A DNA stretch of 64,000 bases, from positions 31,769,164 to 31,833,163 of the forward strand of contig CM042088.1 of the NCBI GenBank assembly GCA_023512835.1. Reading direction: 5' to 3'. The first letter of the stretch is position 1; each line of letters begins with the position of its first letter. A program made the position numbers and the translations under genes. Positions 21,490 to 33,221 of this stretch are shown here, piece by piece. The DNA comes from Taxillus chinensis (taxonomy: Eukaryota > Streptophyta > Magnoliopsida > Santalales > Loranthaceae). The notes beneath the pieces were generated by a model. That model saw only the letters and a program-made list of their open reading frames with translations. It was not told the origin of the DNA and did no database searches.

Positions 21490-22866
21490 CTCCTGGGCGA
21501 TTCTTGTGGTGGTTCGCGTCGTTGGAAGGTGTCTAGCATAGAGGTTAGGACAAAAGTCCGAGGTAAGGATTCATGTTCTTCCTAACTCTCCTCTATTCTA
21601 GGATATTCGCTATATATATATATATATGTAAATCCATATAGGTGTGATCTCCTATATGGATGTTGGCCTTCAGTGGCATGTTCGTTGATTCGATGTTGAA
21701 TTTGGCCTGAGGATTTTTCTGGGTTTGTTTATGCCCACCATGTGTTTGATGAAATGTCTGTGAGGCCTGCACACTATGTATTTGATAAAATGCCTGTGAG
21801 GCCTGCATGCCATGTATTCAATATAATGCCTGTGGGACCTTGTATATGGGTGTCTGATGATATACCTGTGTGACTGGTGTGTACTGTGTTTGATTTGTAT
21901 TTGATAAAAAGCCTGTGAGACTGATGTGTGTGGCTTGTATCTGACCATGTTGGTCCCTCTGAAATAAAGTGTAAATGCTGTGCTGAGTTTACATGTCGAG
22001 ATGCAATGCTATGCTGTTCTGCTGGTCTGTTTGAGACTGAGCTGAGATATGGGCCAGGCACAATAGCCGGACCCCTTGAGATTTGGCCAGGACGTGGTCC
22101 TGAGTCTCGGTGTAGCACTCATGACGGTGGGCTAAGTCTACACCCATTCTTGAGGGTAGGTATGGCGCCCGAGGAGGTGGTTGACCATATCTGACTCGGG
22201 TGGAAAATGTTGCATTGGTGTCCATGCAACATTCGCCTGGATGTGGTATGTCATGTCGCCGTGGTGGCGGGGTGTCCTCTGCCCTTCAGTGCGGGCTCAG
22301 GTAAAGAGTGTTTCCTGGGTGATGTTTGCTGCTTTAGCCTTAGGCACGACACGAGCACAAGCATACACATATCATGCATGTTGTAGAGCGGGACGGGTCT
22401 GGGGAGACTGGATCCCTACTGAGCTATGGTTTGCTCACCCCTCCTATAAACTGTCCTTTTGCAGGGTTTAGCAGGCGGTAGGTGAAGGCTGAGGAGCTAG
22501 GTTCCTGAGGCTGGGAGTTTTATGTTATTTCCTTTGTCGTGCTCGTGGTTTTATGTTCTGGAATTTGGTTTGGTTTTATTTGTAACAGTACACCTGGCTT
22601 CATAGGGGTTTTTCTCCGACTGGGTTGTAATAAACATTTAGTCCTTGAAATGAAATAAAATGAGATGTTGTTATTCAATTTGTGTTTGTGTGCATGGTTT
22701 GGGAGCAGGAGCATGCCCCTTGGCATGTTAGCCTGGTTGTGTAGGTTTGGGACAGCACCCGTGCCAGAAGTCCTTTTAAGGTGCTTGCACCAACCCCTTG
22801 TCCCTTCGGGTGCGGGCATGGGCAGTCACTACTCATTTCCAAGTGGAAGGAAATTGGGGCGTGACA
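20888..22866 (+). mobile_element. Second chromovirus LTR (probably solo)
   Basis: TGTAAGGACCCG...GGGGCGTGACA, 1979 bases. Its first 700 bases are nearly identical to 18711-19400 and the rest diverges. TATATAA lies at 21393, a GA run at 21456-21487, and an array of about 40-base units (GTTTGATGAAATGCCTGTGAGGCCTG-like) at about 21730-21930. Flanks are GATCT (20883-20887) and GATTT (22867-22871), one mismatch, but left and right flanks are different sequence classes. Either the duplication is real and mutated, or this LTR marks a recombination breakpoint. Confidence 0.78.
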
Positions 22867-24850
22867 GATTTGAACTAATGAATTGAACCGAACTGAACCA
22901 ATTAGACCAAAGATTTTTGGTTTCTAAAATAAGTTTGATTGATTTGGTTTCTAGATTTTACAAACTGATGATGTTTGGTAGGTGCACAGTTCCAAGGAAT
23001 CGATCACCAAAACCAAAACCAAATAATGTCGCTGCCCAACCAATAGTACACTACTACCCTCTAGCACTCAGCAATCGGTAGACTCGACACTGGCTACTTG
23101 GCTTGCATAGCACTCGGTAGTCGTTATTTGCTAGGTTAGATAGTCAGATCAACGAATACCTCAATCCCTCATAAATTAGGCATTAGGCCTTCAGTCCCAA
23201 TCAAACTCGATCTCGAAGAACGAAGACTCCTTATTCCATCACCGTGTTCTCTCCTCAGCTAGATCATCACCATTGATCCTCCATCATCGATGGTAAGTCT
23301 TTCTCTCTGTCTCTCTCCGTCAATACCTCTTTGTGTCTCTTGTTTTCTCTCTCTTGATTCCTTTCTCTCTCCCTCTCCCGATTCCTCGCAGACTCTTACT
23401 TATGATGTTCATATACATAAAACTTATAGATTGTGTAGGTTCGTTCAATGTTATTAAATATTAATGTTAGTTATATGATATGTATTAGGGATATGTTTGG
23501 TTTAGGGGATGATTAGTTGGTCTGCTTTTATCATGGGCACCTAAGTCGGCGGCAGGCCCATCTACCGGTCAGATTGATGTTCCTGTGTCAATTTCATTTG
23601 TTCACATGAAAACAAAATGCCAAACAATTTACTGTATATGGTCTCATTGTCACGCCTTTGGGTACGAAACACCCAAAAGAAAACAAATATAAAAATTAAG
23701 CATAGTTTGGTTTGAAGGAGATTTGGTACCTCACTAGTTTATGAAGGACAAGTTTAACACAAAGTTATGTTCAATAAGGAAGTCAATTGGAGATAGAAGG
23801 GGACTAGGATTGTGAAAATAATTACCTCCAATTTTTTCAAAGATATAATAATGTGGCATGTACTTGGTGTTAAGCTAATGAAGCCTTCTTCCATTGTTTT
23901 GTCAATCAATGACAATAACAAATTATAATATCTGCCTGTATTCAATAATACCATATGTAGATCTCATTAGAATGTTTAATTTATCAGACAACAAATATTA
24001 TACATATATTTTCATGACTACATGCATGAAATATGAGATAGTTTATAAGGCATCACTATCTTGTTTCCATCGTTTATAGTTACTTTTATTAATACATAAA
24101 TGTCTACTTGGTACTAATGATTATTTTGTGGCCTATGAATTTATCCTAAAATTGTTTAATTATGAATTGATATCATTTTCATATGCTAAGTTGATGGTGC
24201 TTCACAGTTGATAAAAATTTGTGAAACACTTGGTCTTTGTCTTGATAATTAAGGAAAACAAATTGTATAACACATCAATGAAGGGTTATTAGCACCTGCC
24301 TTAGTGTGTTTGCATCTATGCTTATTTATCCTATCCATAAATTTTGTGCCCTTTGGATTATTTGTTTTTAACTGATAATTTTTTTCATCGTTTATCATTG
24401 CATGCAAATTGCAGATCGCAGTCATTGCTTGTTGTTGCTACAATCTCTCTCTAGCCCATGTAGGAATATTGTTGCAAATTTCTTTCTCTATGTATGATAC
24501 CAATGGTGAAATCTATTTATGATGTGATGTTGATATGGCTTTCTTTATTGCCTTGGTGTCTTATATGACATTGAAAGATTATTTAAACTTTGATGATTTT
24601 AATATTATTTTGTGGGTTGTTATTATTTCTTTTTTGATTTTTTGATTTATTATGGTTTTTTTCGTTGAAATTTAAAAAAGATTTAAACTAATGAATCGAA
24701 CCAAACTTTTATGCATCAAACCGAACTGAGGACTGATGGTTTCTTACTTTCATTGGCCGGTTCTGGTTTGAATATTTTTTAAACCGAATGTCTTTAGTTC
24801 AGTTTAAAATTATTACATAAACTGACCATACCGATCGATACTCACCCTTA
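22867..24850. mobile_element. hAT-like non-autonomous element, possibly carrying a gene 5' end
   Basis: The left part is rich in GAACCGAACTGAACC words; GATTTGAACTAATGAATTG at 22867 recurs as GATTTAAACTAATGAATCG near 24680. The right end, read on minus, is TAAGGGTGAGTATCGATCGG, resembling hAT terminal repeats. No matching left terminus remains (cut by the LTR at 22866). The interior has pyrimidine-rich sequence and an ATG directly followed by a consensus splice donor (ATGGTAAGTC at about 23290). A possible acceptor TTGCAG lies near 24415, after which about 38 codons are open. No protein family is recognised. Confidence 0.35.
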
Positions 24851-25170
24851 GAATCAAGGAATTTCTTCACTAAAGAATCAATTTTAGCAGTTTCAATTAT
24901 ATGAGCAAAAATGTTTGGATTTTGGTTTGATTTGAAGAAGTTAAATTCTATTAGTGATAAATGCTTGAAGACCTACTGTGACAAACTTGAAAAATTTCTT
25001 AAATATCAAGAACATTTAGATATTAATGTAGAGGTATATTTTTAAAATTGAAGGTCTTGAAAGAAAATTTCCCCAATGAAACAAAAAAACCAATTGATGT
25101 ACTGAATTATTTTAAAGTAATGGATGGTTATTTTCTTAATGCATATAAAATTCCCAAGATGAGTGGTGAA
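24851..25170 (+). pseudogene. hAT transposase C-terminal fragment (DUF4371/ZMYM type)
   Basis: In plus frames with at least one frameshift near 25035 the sequence reads LNSISDKCLKTYCDKLEKFL, then VLKENFPNETKKPIDVLNYF and KVMDGYFLNAYKIPK. This matches the region just before the dimerisation domain in plant hAT-type TTF/DUF4371 proteins, where an ELKVL...PxxVLNYIKxMDxFPNxxIAYR pattern is familiar. The fragment stops at the point where the hATC core should begin, followed by a 15-base G run. Inactive remnant. Confidence 0.6.
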
Positions 25171-25179
25171 ACACACATA

Positions 25180-25194
25180 GGGGGGGGGGGGGGG
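25180..25194. repeat. Homopolymer run of 15 G
   Basis: Fifteen consecutive G within ATAG...TGGTGAATATG. The exact length is prone to sequencing error. Confidence 0.85.
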
Positions 25195-28100
25195 TGGTGA
25201 ATATGTGTAACTCAATTTTACCCTAAAAACAAATCTCAAATGTGATTAAGAGTATGTCTACAACCAATCCCTATAAGTCACACTAGAACAGTTGGCTCCC
25301 ACCAAACGTTCTAAGGTTCTTAAACTCTTTTATGGATTGTTAACTTAACAGTTTCTTTAGAATAATGAGTCCCATGGTTGGTTGATTTAGATACATTTGT
25401 TTAATATCATGCATATAACAGAATATGTAAAGTGGGAGATAATACACATGGAATTATGGGGTTCGGTGTGAAACAAGACATACTCCATGGTGATGAGGTT
25501 GCAACCTACACTGAGACAATCCACTATAACTACTCCAATAATTACAGTAAGGTTACAACCTTTACAGAATTATAGTATCTCCTCCATTCTTCTTGCTCTC
25601 TCAATCAACACAATAATGTATTACAATAAAGAGAACTCCCACACCACAATGTTGTATGTCACGCCCCCAATTTTTGAAAACAACAGAACTAGTAATGCGA
25701 CTTCCCCACGCCCACACTCCAAGGGTTGAGGGGTGGGTGACTGATCCAATCCTGTACAATACTACAACAGGGTAAGAATTGTACTCTCTAATGAATTAAA
25801 TTCAGGATTTATAAAAAAATATGACAATGAAATCAATTCTCATAAATGTCTAGCACACAAGACAACCCACTTATAAGTTCCACCAATAAGATTCATACAA
25901 CTGCCACGGACCCAAGTCTGGGGAATAAGATAATAAAATAGTAAACAAATAAAGTCCATAAAATATTCTTACACCAAGGATGACCTGACCTGCTCCGCTA
26001 AGGCTCCACCAGCTATTCCCTACAATTTGTAGGAAAAAAAATAAGTAGGGTGAGCAGGAATGGCCAGTAGGTGATCTCCATCTCCACCAGCTTATCACAT
26101 AAATTCCTAGGTTTATATGATTAGTGTATGCTTGTGCCAGTGTAGTGTCCTATTCTAACACAATTAGATTACATTAAATCTCAAAGTAAGACATCACATC
26201 ACATGTCAGTCATAAATGGTTCGCACCGGAAATCTAACCATCCATGGAATTCCCGCTACCCACACCAGGAAGCCCAATCACTACTAAATAGCCATATGTA
26301 GGAGCCACGATGTCCCGAACGATAACCCGTCACATATGAGACCTGAGTTAATTAGCCACATTGGGGACCCATGGCCTCTTGCTAGCCCTATGAGGGACCT
26401 GCGGTTAACTCATTTAATTTCACAGCCAAGTCCACAAGCAATCCCTCACATTTAATTAACAAATAATAATTCCATCAAATTAGTATCATAACGTACAAAA
26501 TATTTAAATTGCTATACCAACAAATAATGTGCCACAATTGACAAGTATATCACCAACAAAGAATAGCAACCCAAACAATATTAATTTAATTAACTAACTA
26601 AATTAAGCTCAAGCAATATTTATATTAATAACTAACAGTGTAGAGCCCAAAAAATATTTATATTATGAAGCTAACAATATTGAACTTAAACTATATTTAT
26701 AAATATTTTATATTAATGATATCAAACCCAACAGTACTTATAAATAAATATCTTAAACTGATATATATATTTACATATTTATATTTATATGTATTTTAAA
26801 CAATCTAGCCTTTAAAAGGCTTAAGGAAAACTAAACCAACCCAAAGAAACCGGCCTAGGAGGCTAGGGCTAATGCCCACTGGTCACATGGGGGCACATAG
26901 GGACTGCCACCCCCCTCCAGGACGATATGGTAGGGTCACCCCTGCCGCTAGCTAGGCTGTCGCTAGACAGCCTGACAACATGCTGCACGAGAAAGGCCAG
27001 GCCAAAAGGCCTGGCAACACCCCCCTTTCATAATAATAATAATAATGAAATAGGAAAATAAAAAAAACAATAGGTGTTGTAGGGTGTTAGTACGGGTTAC
27101 AGAAACGTGAATAGGGTAGAAGAATCAAATTGAGCATGTGTATATATGTATATAGACCGCGTCCCTTCATAGCCCACGTACCAAAAATTTTCCTTTGTTT
27201 CCAAGGTCAATAATTATGTGCGCAGCAGAAGTTCAATCGACAGTTTGTTTCCAAGGCTCTAATACAAAGTTAACAGGCTTAATATACACAATGTACGAAA
27301 ATCTGGCGATCATAACCCATGTACCAGTACATGGATCTTCCATTACGTACTAATATATATATATATATATATTCACATGCTAATAGAATCAAGCATGTAT
27401 TTTTTTTCTCTAACAGACCACGTTAATGAAATAGGATAACACGAAATCAAGAATCACCTACTTGAATTCAAACTCAGAGATCGGTGGAGCACTACGGCTT
27501 CAATCCACTTCTCTTCCCACACCAAAACTCTATGCAAGACACATAACAGATAGAACGTAGGGTTTTTACCCTAGATTCCCCCATTTATACTAACATATAT
27601 ATATATATTATTAAATCTAATAATAATAATAATAATAACCTTAAAATAATTGCAGTAATAATAATAATAACATTACAATAATAATAACTCAAAATGCTAA
27701 CGCTAAGGCCGCGCTACCAAATAGATATTTCAGACTCTATTCGGGGCCTAACTTTCAACCTCCCACAGGTACGGGTCTTTACATTGTATGTTTGTCTTCT
27801 TTCTAGCTTGTATCGCCTTTTGCTATTTATTGTCTTCCACAAAAGCTCTTTGTCTTCTCTTTTCTTCCTCAGGGTAAACTCTAGATCTCTCCATATTCTC
27901 TGAGTTTATACAAAATTTTTGAACACCAAACTAGAACCTCAAAGCTCATATTTATAAGGTTGCCACCAGTCACAACCTTCCTTAGTATTGCCCTAGTAGA
28001 TAATGTGCATTCCCAAAAATACACAAAACCATGATTCTCGTGTTGTGTTGTCAAAACAATTCAAGTTATGCACAGGAAATAAGATAGTTGCAAACGATTC

Positions 28101-28299
28101 TTTTTTGCATGCCCCCGAGACTTTCGGAACTTGCTTATACCAAGACTCGCTTGTGAAGTTATTTTAGGACTTGCTTATACTGAGACTCACTTAAACTGGA
28201 TCTCTGAAGTTGTTTCGAGAATGTTAAACTGGGACTCTGTCTGATATTGGGTCTTCAAAACGTTTTGAATGTTAACCTGAGACTTGATGAGTGTTAGAT
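25195..28299. other. Unclassified sequence around a solo LTR
   Basis: Outside the solo LTR (25657-27783) this region (25195-25656 and 27784-28299) has no supported gene. The TTGTA duplication shows that the two parts were contiguous. The right part (28130-28299) has degenerate repeats of GACTTGCTTATAC, GAATGTTAAACTGGGACTC and TGTTAACCTGAGACTTGATG. The same words continue at 61136-61320, on the far side of the nested complex. Confidence 0.5.
25657..27783 (-). mobile_element. Solo chromovirus-type LTR with TTGTA target duplication
   Basis: On plus it runs TGTCACGCCCCC...GTACGGGTCTTTACA (2127 bases), so on minus it starts TGTAAAGACCC and ends GGGGGCGTGACA like the other chromovirus LTRs. TTGTA lies directly before (25652-25656) and after (27784-27788). 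A minus-strand TATAAAT lies near 27585, followed by ATA-repeat tracts (27028-27048 and 27610-27690). No internal domain is present. Confidence 0.88.
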
Positions 28300-29425
28300 T
28301 GTTATGCCCAGATTTCCAACTCGAGGAAACCGGTTTGTGATTCCTCTTTCCCACCTAGTGGGCAAAGAGTTAGGCTAAACAATACCACACAGAACATCAC
28401 AAACAAACATAACATGTGTTCACAAGTCAAACTACATGTTTTTATCAGATAGTCAAATCTCTTTTACATCATTCCCCAATGGGGTTACATTAGTTTCCTC
28501 AACATAACTTAATATGAAAAGCAACAAAACAATAAACTCAATCTTCCACCTTGGTGTCCTGCCTAATGTTTATAAGTTCCTAAAAAGAAAAACAAACCAC
28601 AACAGGAGGGGTGAATAACCACAACTCAGTAGGGATCATGTTTTCCCGACCCATCCCATGCTCCTAGGTTCAACAGGATGAGTACAAATGTGCATTGTCA
28701 AGGCAATAGTACACAGACAACTTATAATCAACATTTTAACTTTAGGGTACTCATAATTAAGACAACACATAAGCAAGTTATACAAACAACCACAACTAGA
28801 ACCACATAGGCAACCATAACCATAGCCACACATGCTATCACAACCACAACCATATAGGCTACCACAACCACACAGGCCTCACATCACAATTCCACATAAC
28901 ACAATTTAAAGTACATCACAATAATACATATCCACACTCACAACGAGAACACACCATAAAAATACACTTAACACATATATATTACTCGAGCCTCGCTTAC
29001 AAGCTATGTTAACCTCCAACATGTCCCCTTGTAATTTCCCCATGAAATTCTATCGTGCAACTAACATGAAAAACAAAGACACAAGACCAACAGTAACCCA
29101 TTATCCACAGTGGGCACCCCCAAACGGCTTTCCTAACCAAATACCATGAAATGGTAATCTCCTCTAACCATAAACATAGAAAACAACCATGTACACAAAT
29201 GCGATTAAAGGCCAACATTCATATAAGAGATCACACCTATATAAATTTACATATATACATCATCTACCTTTAACCCTAGAATAGATTCAAGGGAGTACAG
29301 AATCCCTACCTTGAATTTGGTTGCGTTAGGGTTTGAAATCAGAAGATCCTCTTTGCTCCTTGCTCCTCTTTGATAGACGTCTCACACCCTTAAGAACGCA
29401 ATTATAACGATTGAATTGACGGTGA

Positions 29426-29428
<3 letters not shown>

Positions 29429-29460
<32 letters not shown>
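29429..29460. repeat. (CT)n microsatellite in the 3' LTR
   Basis: About 32 bases, against about 65 at the same place in the sister 5' LTR (60443-60507). The two copies have therefore changed length since insertion. Confidence 0.95.
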
Positions 29461-29465
<5 letters not shown>

Positions 29466-29559
29466 TGTCTTCGAAACAATACCCAAAACTTTAAACTCAC
29501 AAAACAGAAAGACATATATTGAAAATACATTGTCGCAAGGTCGACATTGACCAAAATAC

Positions 29560-29880
29560 ACACACATCGACCACATCAACCATCATTTTCGCACACAGAC
29601 CAATAACCCGGGTCGACTAATTTTCGTATTGAACATGGTCGATCTGAAGCTGGGTCGACCACGTCGATCAATACACATGGAACAACTCTTGGGAATCTGC
29701 TCTAGTCGACCTTGACTACTCCCATGCCACATCAACCAAACATTGAAAATCATCTCGTATCAATCAACTCGGGGAAAAGCTTCTGGCAACTGCCCTGATC
29801 GAACTCGACCAAAACTGTGCCAGGTCGACCATGTCAACTATTATCCCACATCGACCAAGGCTACATCGACCAAGCCTTCA
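29560..29880. repeat. GTCGACC-core array in the chromovirus LTR
   Basis: ATCGACCACATC, GTCGACCATG, CATCGACCAAG and similar words recur irregularly over about 320 bases. The matching parts of the sister LTR (60590-60940) and a third copy (62980-63310) carry the same words in different order and number. Confidence 0.75.
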
Positions 29881-29976
29881 CACGACAATCCATCTTAGCT
29901 TCTCCAAAATAATTTGGCTTCTAGGGCATTACCCTAGAATCCCCGGTCAGCAAGACCCTCATCAAGGTGTTGCGCC

Positions 29977-31496
29977 TGACCCGCATAAATTATGTCTGAA
30001 GGTTTTGCAGCAAGTGCACTGGTCAAGTAATAAAATGGAGTATTAAGACTCCGGTTGTCGAACCCACAAGGAGGTAGCTAATGCTGTTAAGCAGCAAGCA
30101 CTAAGCTAACAAGTTGTTTTTATGTCTGGACAATTGATTTTTGTTGGACAAATAATGTGAACGAAAGGTGATTAAATCAGAAAGTTGGCAAGCTATTGGT
30201 ACAGAAATTTCAGTGATTAAGGATCTAGGGGCACAATGTTTACCACCCAATCGTTTGTAATAGTCTGGTTATGGCTCTTGTTCTTGATTGATGTTCTAGT
30301 TCACGTTCATGTTGATTATCTCCTACCTATCTTACATTTGGTCCATGCTAAGATAGATTTAAGGCTTTTATCCCATTTGGTCCATGCGAATAAAAGTGAT
30401 CAAGGTAGACAAACAATCTAATAGTTGCCGACTTGGTCTATCATGCAATATTAAATCTAATTCACTAGTGTTCCACCCTAGACAAGGGCTAAGATTACCT
30501 AATCATGCATAAACTCAGGCATTTGCTTTCATACAAGTGAATTAAACATGAACTGAATTCTATTTTATTGAACAACCATAATCAAACTGACTACAATTTC
30601 TTGGGGGCTACATTGCTCCCCTAGACTAACAAGACTACTCCATAATCATGACAAAAACAATAACAATCATAGGAAAGAACATGATTACAGTACCAGGACA
30701 ATAAAGGAAGACCCCAAGATGAACCAGGACTCCAGCCTCCAAAGACTCCGGCGTCTGCTGCCCAAACTCACTCCTTGCCAAGGACAATCCGATCTTTTAG
30801 CAATGGCTATAGCTCTTTTCAGAACTCAGATTAGATTCTCCCACTCAAGATGATTTACAATGCCTCCAAAGACCCCTATTTATAGGTTTTAGTGGGCCAA
30901 ATTAGGGTTACAAAAGGTGTGCCCTAATTATAAATGTGGTCGTGACCAAACCGACGTCGTTTTGGTTAGTGACACTAATCGACGTTCTAGGCGAAATAAA
31001 ACTCAAACTACACCAAATTTGACCCCAGTTCTTTAGAGGAAAATGATTAAAACAACAAAATACATCATTTGGAGCGCAAAAATCCTTGCACGTGAGAATG
31101 CACGTGAGAAGACCCTTTTCATGTGCAGCTCCAATTTGACTCAAATTTGCTCCAAAGCTTCCTCTTGAGTTGTAGAAGGCATCCATGCAATAAAATCCTT
31201 GCACGTGAGAATGCACGTGAGAAGGCTTTTCACGTGCACCTTGATTTTGCCTTCATTTTGCTTCCATCTTCTTCCTATAGCTTCCTTGTGAGTTGATGGA
31301 GTGATCTAGCCAAAGTGTGTGGGAAAAGGTTGCTCCAAAACCTGCCAAAAACACTCAAAAAGTACCACTATACACCAAACAGGGTCTTCCTAGGGGTTAG
31401 AGCAAATATGTCGAAAATAACATGCAAATAGGTACAAAACATACGCTAAAACACCCTATATAAGGCATAGGATAACGGCATAAATGCACGTTATCA
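29977..31496 (-). mobile_element. Athila-type solo LTR inserted in the chromovirus LTR
   Basis: 1520 bases, on minus TGATAACGTGCATTTATGCC...GCGGGTCA, flanked by GCGCC at 29972-29976 and 31497-31501. The empty site is preserved in the sister LTR near 61040 (GTTGCGCCCTTGGACTCCC), so the insertion is certain. It carries CACGTGAGAATGCACGTGAG motifs twice (31087-31130, 31200-31236), an ACGTCGTTTTGGT motif (about 30953) and a minus TATAAATA (30878-30885). Near 30060-30020 it holds a GGGTTCGACAACCGG segment also present at the right end of the 33222-35440 insert. Confidence 0.92.
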
Positions 31497-31590
31497 GCGC
31501 CCTCGGACTCCCGCTAACTGTATGGTCAAGAGTCCTTGCTCAAACGCCCAAATGACTAACTCCTCACATCCTCAAATACGGGTGATTACA

Positions 31591-31603
31591 TCCTCTCCCC
31601 CTT
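31591..31603 (-). other. Polypurine tract of the nested chromovirus
   Basis: Minus strand AAGGGGGAGAGGA directly followed by the LTR start TGTAATCACC. This is the plus-strand primer site expected next to a 3' LTR. Confidence 0.85.
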
Positions 31604-31968
31604 AAAACTTTTCGTCCTCGAAAAGAAATGCTAACTAAAACTGCAAAGAATAACAAACAAATACAACCCATCATGCATAACCACAGGCCGCAACCATAAA
31701 TGGATCATACGTTGCACACATATCACGTAACACAACACATATCCACAAACTAAATAAAAACATAACATAAAAGGCACATATGTTTCTACCACAATGAAAA
31801 CAAGGTGGTATATCTAATCACCATTAAACAACGCATATAATACCTATCCTCCTATCTCAATACACATTTCAAATACAAATGTCTCCAAAGGACAACAAGC
31901 AAATCATCATGGACAATAAGCAAGTGAACCCACATCATTATCTCTTAACCAAAAGCCACCTCCCATGC

Positions 31969-33220
31969 TCAATATTGTTCATCCTTGAACAACTCCGGGT
32001 ACTACTCACGCATCATGGACTCACATTCACAAGTTTTCTTCTCAATGCCACAGTGCTGACACAACACACAAATCATTGGAATAGTACGACCACGCAAATG
32101 CTTCTCCCGTCGATCTAATATCCAAATAGAAGCCTCAACAATGGACATGTTGTCCTCAATATCCAATGCCCCCCAATCAATCACATGAGTTGGGTCAGGA
32201 TGGTACTTCCTCAACTGGGACACATGGAACACATTATGCACCCGACTCAACCGTGGTGGTAAGGTTAACCGGTAGGCCACTAGTCCCAAACAAATCCACT
32301 TGACCGATAAGCCACGGTGATAGCTCGGAACCTCACCCAAACCGCCAATGCCCACGATGTGGATAAACATGGGGGAACACATAATCCTCCGCGGAAAACT
32401 ACAAAGGCCTCCATTACTGATCTACATAGGATTTTTGTTTACTCCGAGCTGACAACAGGCATTGATGGACCAACTTGACCTTCTTAGCAGCCTCATGAAC
32501 TAATTGTGGTCTCAAAAGAGCTACCTCTCCCACCCCAGCCCAGCACGAAGGTGACCGACACGACCTGCCTTACAACACCTCACAGGGAGCCATCCCAATG
32601 GATGCCCGGTAACTGTTGTTGTCGGAAAACTCCACCAAAGGAAGGTAAGTTGCCCACAAATCACCAAATTTTAACATACATGCCCTTGACATGTCCTCCA
32701 TTATTATATTTGATTGGTCCTCTCTGTCTGATCGTTAGTTTTAGGGTGAAAAGTTGTACTTGAGCTATGCTTTATCCCCATAGCCTCCTGCAAGCCTACC
32801 CAAAAACGAGAAGTGAACCTCGAATCCCTGTCAAACATAATCGATGATGGTACTCCATGTAATCTCACAACCTCATTCACATATAGCTGACTCAACTCCC
32901 CAATAAAATCCCGCTCTCGAATGGTTAGGAAATGGGTTGACTTCGTTAGTCGATCCACAATCACCCACTTCATGTCTTTCCTCCTAGAAGTGGGTGGAAG
33001 GTTAGTCACAAAATTCATCACTATGTGCTCCCACTTCCACTCCGCTACTTACAATGGCTGTAATATACCTGTCGGCCACTGATGTTTAGCTTTCACTTGC
33101 TGACAGGTGAGGCAGCTCACAACAAATGTTGCCACATCATATTTCATCCTATGCCACCAGAAATGCCCCTGAAGTGTATGGTATATCTTCGTACCCCCTT
33201 GATACACCACAACTCTAGAG
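31969..33220 (-). pseudogene. Chromovirus integrase with chromodomain
   Basis: Minus strand, with several stops. The zinc domain shows LQGHFWWHRMKYDVATFV and CLTCQQVKAKHQWPTG (33080-33180). In the core, IVMNFVTNLPPTSRRKD has Asn where the first catalytic Asp is expected. The second Asp (FDRDSRFTSRFW) and the Glu (HPKTNDQTERTNQ) are present. The C-terminal part reads LPPRLSRVHNVFHVSQLRKY and HPDPTHVIDW, typical of this chromovirus lineage, then a degenerate chromodomain (LRGRTIPMICVLCQHCG, with YPELFKDEQY after a stop) that ends at 31969. Chromodomain integrases direct insertion to heterochromatin in this family. Confidence 0.87.
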
Positions 33221-33221
33221 T

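Larger units (their letters stand above)
28300..31590 (-). mobile_element. 3' LTR of the nested chromovirus
   Basis: On plus it runs TGTTATGCCCAGATTTCC...ACGGGTGATTACA and is interrupted by the solo LTR 29977-31496. It matches the 5' LTR 59343-61135 along its length, including the AACCACA-rich array (28790-28880), the CT run (29429-29460), the GTCGACC array (29560-29880) and the GTTGCGCC...TCGGACTCCC segment used as insertion target. Confidence 0.87.
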
